From Corylus avellana (taxonomy: Eukaryota > Streptophyta > Magnoliopsida > Fagales > Betulaceae), in assembly GCF_901000735.1 (NCBI RefSeq), contig NC_081543.1, positions 25,253,515-25,317,514 of the forward strand: 64,000 bases of DNA. The letters run 5' to 3'. Of the stretch, positions 59,536 to 64,000 are shown one piece after another. The translations under genes were made by a program, and so were the position numbers. The number at the start of each line of letters is the position of its first letter. Within the stretch, counting starts at the first letter, position 1. The notes beneath the pieces are model-generated. The model had not been told where the DNA came from. It made no database searches and was given only the letters and a program-made list of their open reading frames with translations.

Positions 59536-62500
59536 CGGCGTTGAGTGTAGGGGTGGGAGTGGGATTGGGGCTCGGGTTGGCTTCCGGTCAGACCGTGAGC
59601 AACTGGACCGGAGCCGGTTCGGTTTCTAGCGGCGTTACTCTGGAGAGAATGGAGCAGGAGATTCTCCGGCTGATAGTTGACGGCAGAGAAAGCAAGGTCA
59701 CCTTCGACCAGTTTCCGTACTACCTCAGGTGACTCTAAAATATTCCTCCTTATTTCCCACTTTCTCTGTTTCCATTTTCATCTTTGATTTTGTTTTTTTT
59801 TTTTTCCTAAAGATTTTTAATGCTTTTTCCTTTTTCTACGTTAAGGTTTTGCTTGTAGTGGTTAATTCAAGTAATTAGTTACGAAATTAATAGCGTTATT
59901 TTGTACATAGATTCGATTTTTATCGTGATCACTAATCACTTATATAATTATGTTCGTGCTAATGTAAATTAATGAACTATTCAGATATTAATCTTATTTA
60001 TCATTGATTTTATTAATTGAATTTGGAACGAGTCTAAGTGATATTTAGAATTTCATCGTAGTGATGGAAATAAATTGATGCACAAATTATATGCAAATGC
60101 TAGTATATTAGGAGTATTAGGCTAAGGTATAAAGAATAAAATATTATGGATATTTTTCTACGTGTTTTTCCGTGAAATCATTGAGTAGATATTTTTTAAA
60201 ATATTTTGTAAATGAAATATTGTGGCTCCGTTTGCAGTGGACTCACACTATTTCTCTTAAAATTAATTTTTAATATTTTTATTTTTTACATCACATTAAA
60301 TATTTTTTATTATTATTTAAATAAAAAAATCACTACACATTCTAGTGCCTGCCTTCCTTTTTCAGTGACTGTACAGGTTATGGAGCACCATGTAATAAAA
60401 GGAGTATTAATAATGGGCCTGTAGGGATTTTGTGGGGGCATACTTGCATCAAAATTTTATAGCGTTGTTTACTTTTAAGTCTGATCCAGAATCTGTCGGT
60501 CACGTGCAGCGCTGGCCTTGTTTTTGTTCCATATATTTATTCTTCTATTATTATACTGTGTTTGGGCTTTGGAACTTGGATAGTTTACCTTCCCAATATA
60601 ATAGTTGCCCTGCTGCCAAAAATGGTGTGGTAGCAAGGAATTATTCTATTTTTAGAAGCTGTCGTTGTGGTCTCTACCATTGAGATTTTTTTTTTTAACT
60701 TTATATTTATGCCCAAACCTTCTATATATACAAGACCTTTCCTAATGGCTTAATCTATTAAAACAAGTAGTGATTTAACATGATATTAGTGAAAAAGTTA
60801 TAAGTTCAAATTTTGTCTATGTCATGTACCTACCATCTCAATTAATAAATATCACTTATTGAAGTAGAATTTAAGTCCACACGTAAGGAGAGTATTATAA
60901 TATTAATTGAAGTAATTAAATTTACAATTTCTTAGCAGCTTAAACTTTTAGATTAAGTAATGATTTAACAATTTTAGTCACCTTTTTGTACTTTTTTGGA
61001 GCATGCATGACTGGTTGAAAAGTAACTGTGATATTAGGTGAGTCATAAGGAAGGGAAAGGATTCTTCTCCCTCAAACTGATGATTAGTCTTCATTTTTAA
61101 AAAAATATATATATATATATATATTAAAGTGAGTAACATGATGGATGTATAACATGGCATACCAGGATCTTATTTAAAATCTTTATCATTTTTGTTAAAC
61201 AAGTGTTTTAGATTTTGTCAGGTCAACATTAACTTATACACTGATATGCGATAGGTGATACCAAACACCTGATCTCGGTTTCCCAACCTCGGTATCGCAT
61301 TTCATATTCTTAGTGTTTTACAAATTAAATAGAATGGTAATTATCAGATGCACCAAGTACTTTTCTTTGCTTTGGCCCATTATCTAATCGTAAGATGACC
61401 CTACTAAAGTGATCACTAAGCTTAGTATTATCATGTATTCTTGTATGGTTATTATAAAAGTGAATGTATTATAAGAGCATCAGCTGCATGTAGGCAAGTG
61501 TTTGAACTGAAGAAGCTCCACAATGTTGTCTCATGTCTGCGTCTGATGCTGGAATACACTTGCTTAGTGGCGTCCTTTAATCAATTATGCAAATTCTTAT
61601 GTTCTTATTTGGCCAATTGCAATGACAGTGAGCAGACACGGGTCTTGCTAACAAGTGCTGCCTACGTCCATTTGAAGCATGCTGATGTTTCTAAGTACAT
61701 ACGAAATCTTTCTCCTGCAAGTCGGGCTATTTTGCTCTCAGGGCCTGCAGGTTGGTTATCTGGACAATAAAATTTCCCTGATTTTGCTTGCATATATGAT
61801 GTATTTAAAATTTTCAGACAAATAGTAATTTTTTTTTTTTGAAGAGCTTTACCAACAAATGCTTGCCAAGGCTTTAGCCCATTTCTTTGAAGCAAAGTTA
61901 CTACTGTTAGATGTAACTGACTTTTCCTTGAAGGTGAGTATCTACAGTTGCAGTTGTGTTTGAATTTAACTTTTCTACAAATAGTTCTAATGGTTGGGTT
62001 TATACAGATTCAGAGCAAATATGGTAGTGCCAACAAAGAATCTGTAAGATTTCCCTAATTGATTCTGAGTGTGTTCTTGTGTGGTGTATGAATTGTGTTA
62101 AGTTCTCAATACTGTCATGATCCTCTACGATTGAACTTTGTGACAATTTGTTCTGATATGATTTGTGTGCATGATGAATTAAATATTTGACTTCCTTGTC
62201 TTTATTTTCTTCAATTGGTGATCTTGGTTTGTAGTCTTTTAAAAGGTCTACTTCAGAGTCAACACTGGAGCGATTGTCTGGCATATTTGGATCATTTTCA
62301 ATCCTTCCACCAAGGGAGGAACCTAAAGGTATATATAATGAACAAGTGTTTCTTTTTATTCTGGTAAACCAAGGGTGGTGAATGATTTCTTATCATTTAA
62401 TGTTAAACATTATGTACCTCACAGATTTGGTTCAATAGAACCACTGTTACATATAAATTAGTTGTCAATGAAGCTATATTTTCTGTGATATTTCATATTA

Positions 62501-64000
62501 CTTTTGTGCCTAATTCTGTAATGCATATCCAACCCGTACAGCAACATGAGTAGCCCCAGCATATTCTCCCCCCCTCCCCACTCCCCAAAAAATAATAATA
62601 ATAATTTACATGCCCTCCCACCAAAAATAAATAAATAAAGACTAAAAAAAGTCTACCCTAAACCCCCAAAAAAGTACATGACTTTTTAAGTCCAAGCCCA
62701 AGCTAGCCCTCCCAAAAACTCCAAAAGAGTTATATGAAAAAGGCCTCTCACAACCTAATTCTTGAAATAAAAAAGTTCATGGATTTTTTAAGCCCAAACC
62801 TAAAAGCTCCTAAGCTAGCCACCAAAATTTCCAAAAAATAAAAATAAAAAATCCTTACGATGGCCCGGCCTCCTGAAAAATTAATTACATAGAATGGCCT
62901 CTCAAAACATAACATGACTTGTTTTTGACACTTAGCTAATCTCATTGTATTGTGTTATTTTGGCCGAGTTATAGATACAGTTAACTGCTTTAGATGTCCC
63001 TAGGCCCCCATATAGGTCACACCCACATTGACTCACAATACAAAACTTGCTAAATTGTTTGGTTGTCTAGGTGCTTTAATATTTGGGTGTAGCCATATAA
63101 TCAAGTGAAAGCAACTACCAAGCCCCGTTCATGATATTGATTGTTTATTTTTTCTGTGGACAACATGATGGTTTTTATTTTTTTTGAAGCATATTATGTT
63201 AATTGTTGCTGTATTGGTCTTCTTGTTTTTTCTTTTCTTTTCTTTTTATAGGTTACTTCTTCAGGTTTTTTTTTTTTTTTTTTAACAAAACAAAACAAAG
63301 AATTGGTTACCTAATCAATTTTTTGTCAAAGAAAAAATTCCGACATCAAAGTTTGTATTTTTTTTTAACTTGTGTACATATTTATGTCAATTTACTGGAA
63401 GAATAAGTAATATCAATTGCATGAGATAAAACAATTTACTAAGAAAAAATATAATATTATTTTATTAATTCGACCCTTTCCCCGTAGAAAAATTCTAGCT
63501 CCGTCACTGTGTGCGGCTCACATTGGTACAATTTTGACAATTACATCACAATGCCATACTTTCCCCGAGAAGTTTTGGGTTCCACGCATGACAAATGATT
63601 GTTTGGTAGTGTTGATTTCATTTTCTGCAAACATGCAGAACTGCAAAATCTGATAAGTTTAGTTGCTAGGATATATTTGTTACCATATTTAGGTAGTCTA
63701 TAACATGTATATTGATATTATCGTGCTTGACTCAATCAGGATATATATATCATATATTCTATGATTCTGATATTATGTTGTAGCTCTGACCAAAAAAGTT
63801 TATTATCAGGTACATTACGGAGGCAAAGCAGTGGGGCGGATATCAGATCAAGGTATTCTAGGGTAGATGTCCTTATGGATGACAAAGTTCCCTCTTTGTA
63901 TTTCTTTGTATTTTTAATTATTATTTTGTTCACTAGTTGCAGGCCAACAGAAGGTTCTTCTTATCCTCCTAAACTTCGTAGGAATGCCTCTGCTTCAGCT
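59511..64000 (+). CDS. AAA-type ATPase, DAA1/At4g28000-like (5' part, runs off window)
   Basis: Exons seen: 59511-59728, 61629-61750, 61845-61933, 62008-62043, 62235-62328, 63810-63852 and 63943 to the window end; all junctions keep frame. The N-terminus MEQKSVWLSALSVGVGVGLG forms a Gly-rich hydrophobic segment, then ASGQTVSNW, FDQFPYYLSEQTRVLLTSAA, LSPASRAILLSGPAELYQQ (the family's upstream nucleotide-binding-like motif), ALAHFFEAKLLLLDVTDF, SGIFGSFSILPPREEPKG, LRRQSSGADIRSR and PPKLRRNASASA. This matches the N-terminal third of plant DUO1-activated ATPase 1 (At1g64110) and its paralogues; the Walker A/B AAA module would lie beyond the window. These are spastin/MSP1-like ATPases, poorly studied in plants. 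Intron 1 (1.9 kb) contains a TRIM. The start is fixed by the conserved MEQKS sequence. Confidence 0.9.
60735..60970 (+). mobile_element. TRIM retrotransposon in AAA ATPase intron 1
   Basis: Terminal repeat ends TGATTTAACA at 60780, followed by TGATATTAGTG (decayed TGGTATCAGAG primer site), a short internal part, and a second repeat (about 60893-60970) ending TGATTTAACA. The left repeat is partly degraded. Same family as 32944-33215. Confidence 0.65.
61105..61124. repeat. AT dinucleotide microsatellite
   Basis: Uninterrupted AT run after an A tract, in AAA ATPase intron 1. Confidence 0.9.

Noticed and set aside
61441..61770. 109-codon frame beginning at 61441 as a separate small gene
   Set aside because: Its second half is exon 2 of the AAA ATPase; the first half is intron read-through.

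Overview
This is nuclear DNA of a flowering plant, most likely a woody dicot. The evidence is AT-rich, intron-rich sequence with GT-AG splice sites, plant gene families (KUP/HAK potassium transporter, plastid CPBP protease, DAA1-like AAA ATPase), a nuclear tRNA-Leu gene, and dense nested plant LTR retrotransposons, hAT transposons, TRIMs and MITEs. I could not fix the species. Two 100-base N runs (2907-3006, 49233-49332) are assembly gaps.

Layout. 1-2906: the end of an hAT element plus a copy of the KUP gene's promoter and start-codon exon, cut by the first gap. 3007-22008: nested retrotransposons. These are a deletion derivative of a plus-strand Ty3/gypsy element (leader 3310-3490, gag 9238-10709, 3' LTR 10710-11187), a minus-strand gag-only LTR element inserted in it (3491-9237), a non-LTR retroposon with 11-bp target duplication (12217-12827), and a second gag-only element (to 20880) whose left LTR is of another type and holds a solo LTR with 5-bp target duplication (14965-16352). 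22009-27264: a complete-ended but coding-defective hAT transposon with an exact 8-bp target duplication. 26840-29472: second copy of the KUP promoter segment, here leading into the complete gene.

29340-40900: nine-exon KUP10/KUP11-like potassium transporter, 779 residues, all splice phases consistent. Its 5.3-kb seventh intron holds a minus-strand gypsy remnant that itself carries a LINE fragment; intron 6 holds a TRIM. 43128-45766: three-exon CPBP (CAAX-type) intramembrane protease, 348 residues, probably plastid-targeted. 45884-52712: a near-identical duplicated block, broken by the second gap, each copy with a tRNA-Leu(CAA) gene and a non-autonomous hAT element. 52713-59046: intergenic, with a TRIM and two fold-back MITEs carrying ACGTGG (ABRE-type) motifs. 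59047-64000: promoter and first seven exons of a DAA1-like AAA ATPase, running off the window.

The three protein genes are unrelated neighbours. The most interesting signals lie in the transposons and gene starts: a four-unit GTATAC array in the transcribed part of one LTR group that has changed in concert in one copy; clusters of a 14-bp CGATCG palindrome upstream of the TATA box in three LTR types; a duplicated start region that gives the AAA gene an upstream ORF copying its own first codons; a duplicated first-exon end in the protease intron; and a KUP transporter lacking a normally invariant acidic residue. Both duplicated blocks end exactly at N gaps, so either could be an assembly artefact.
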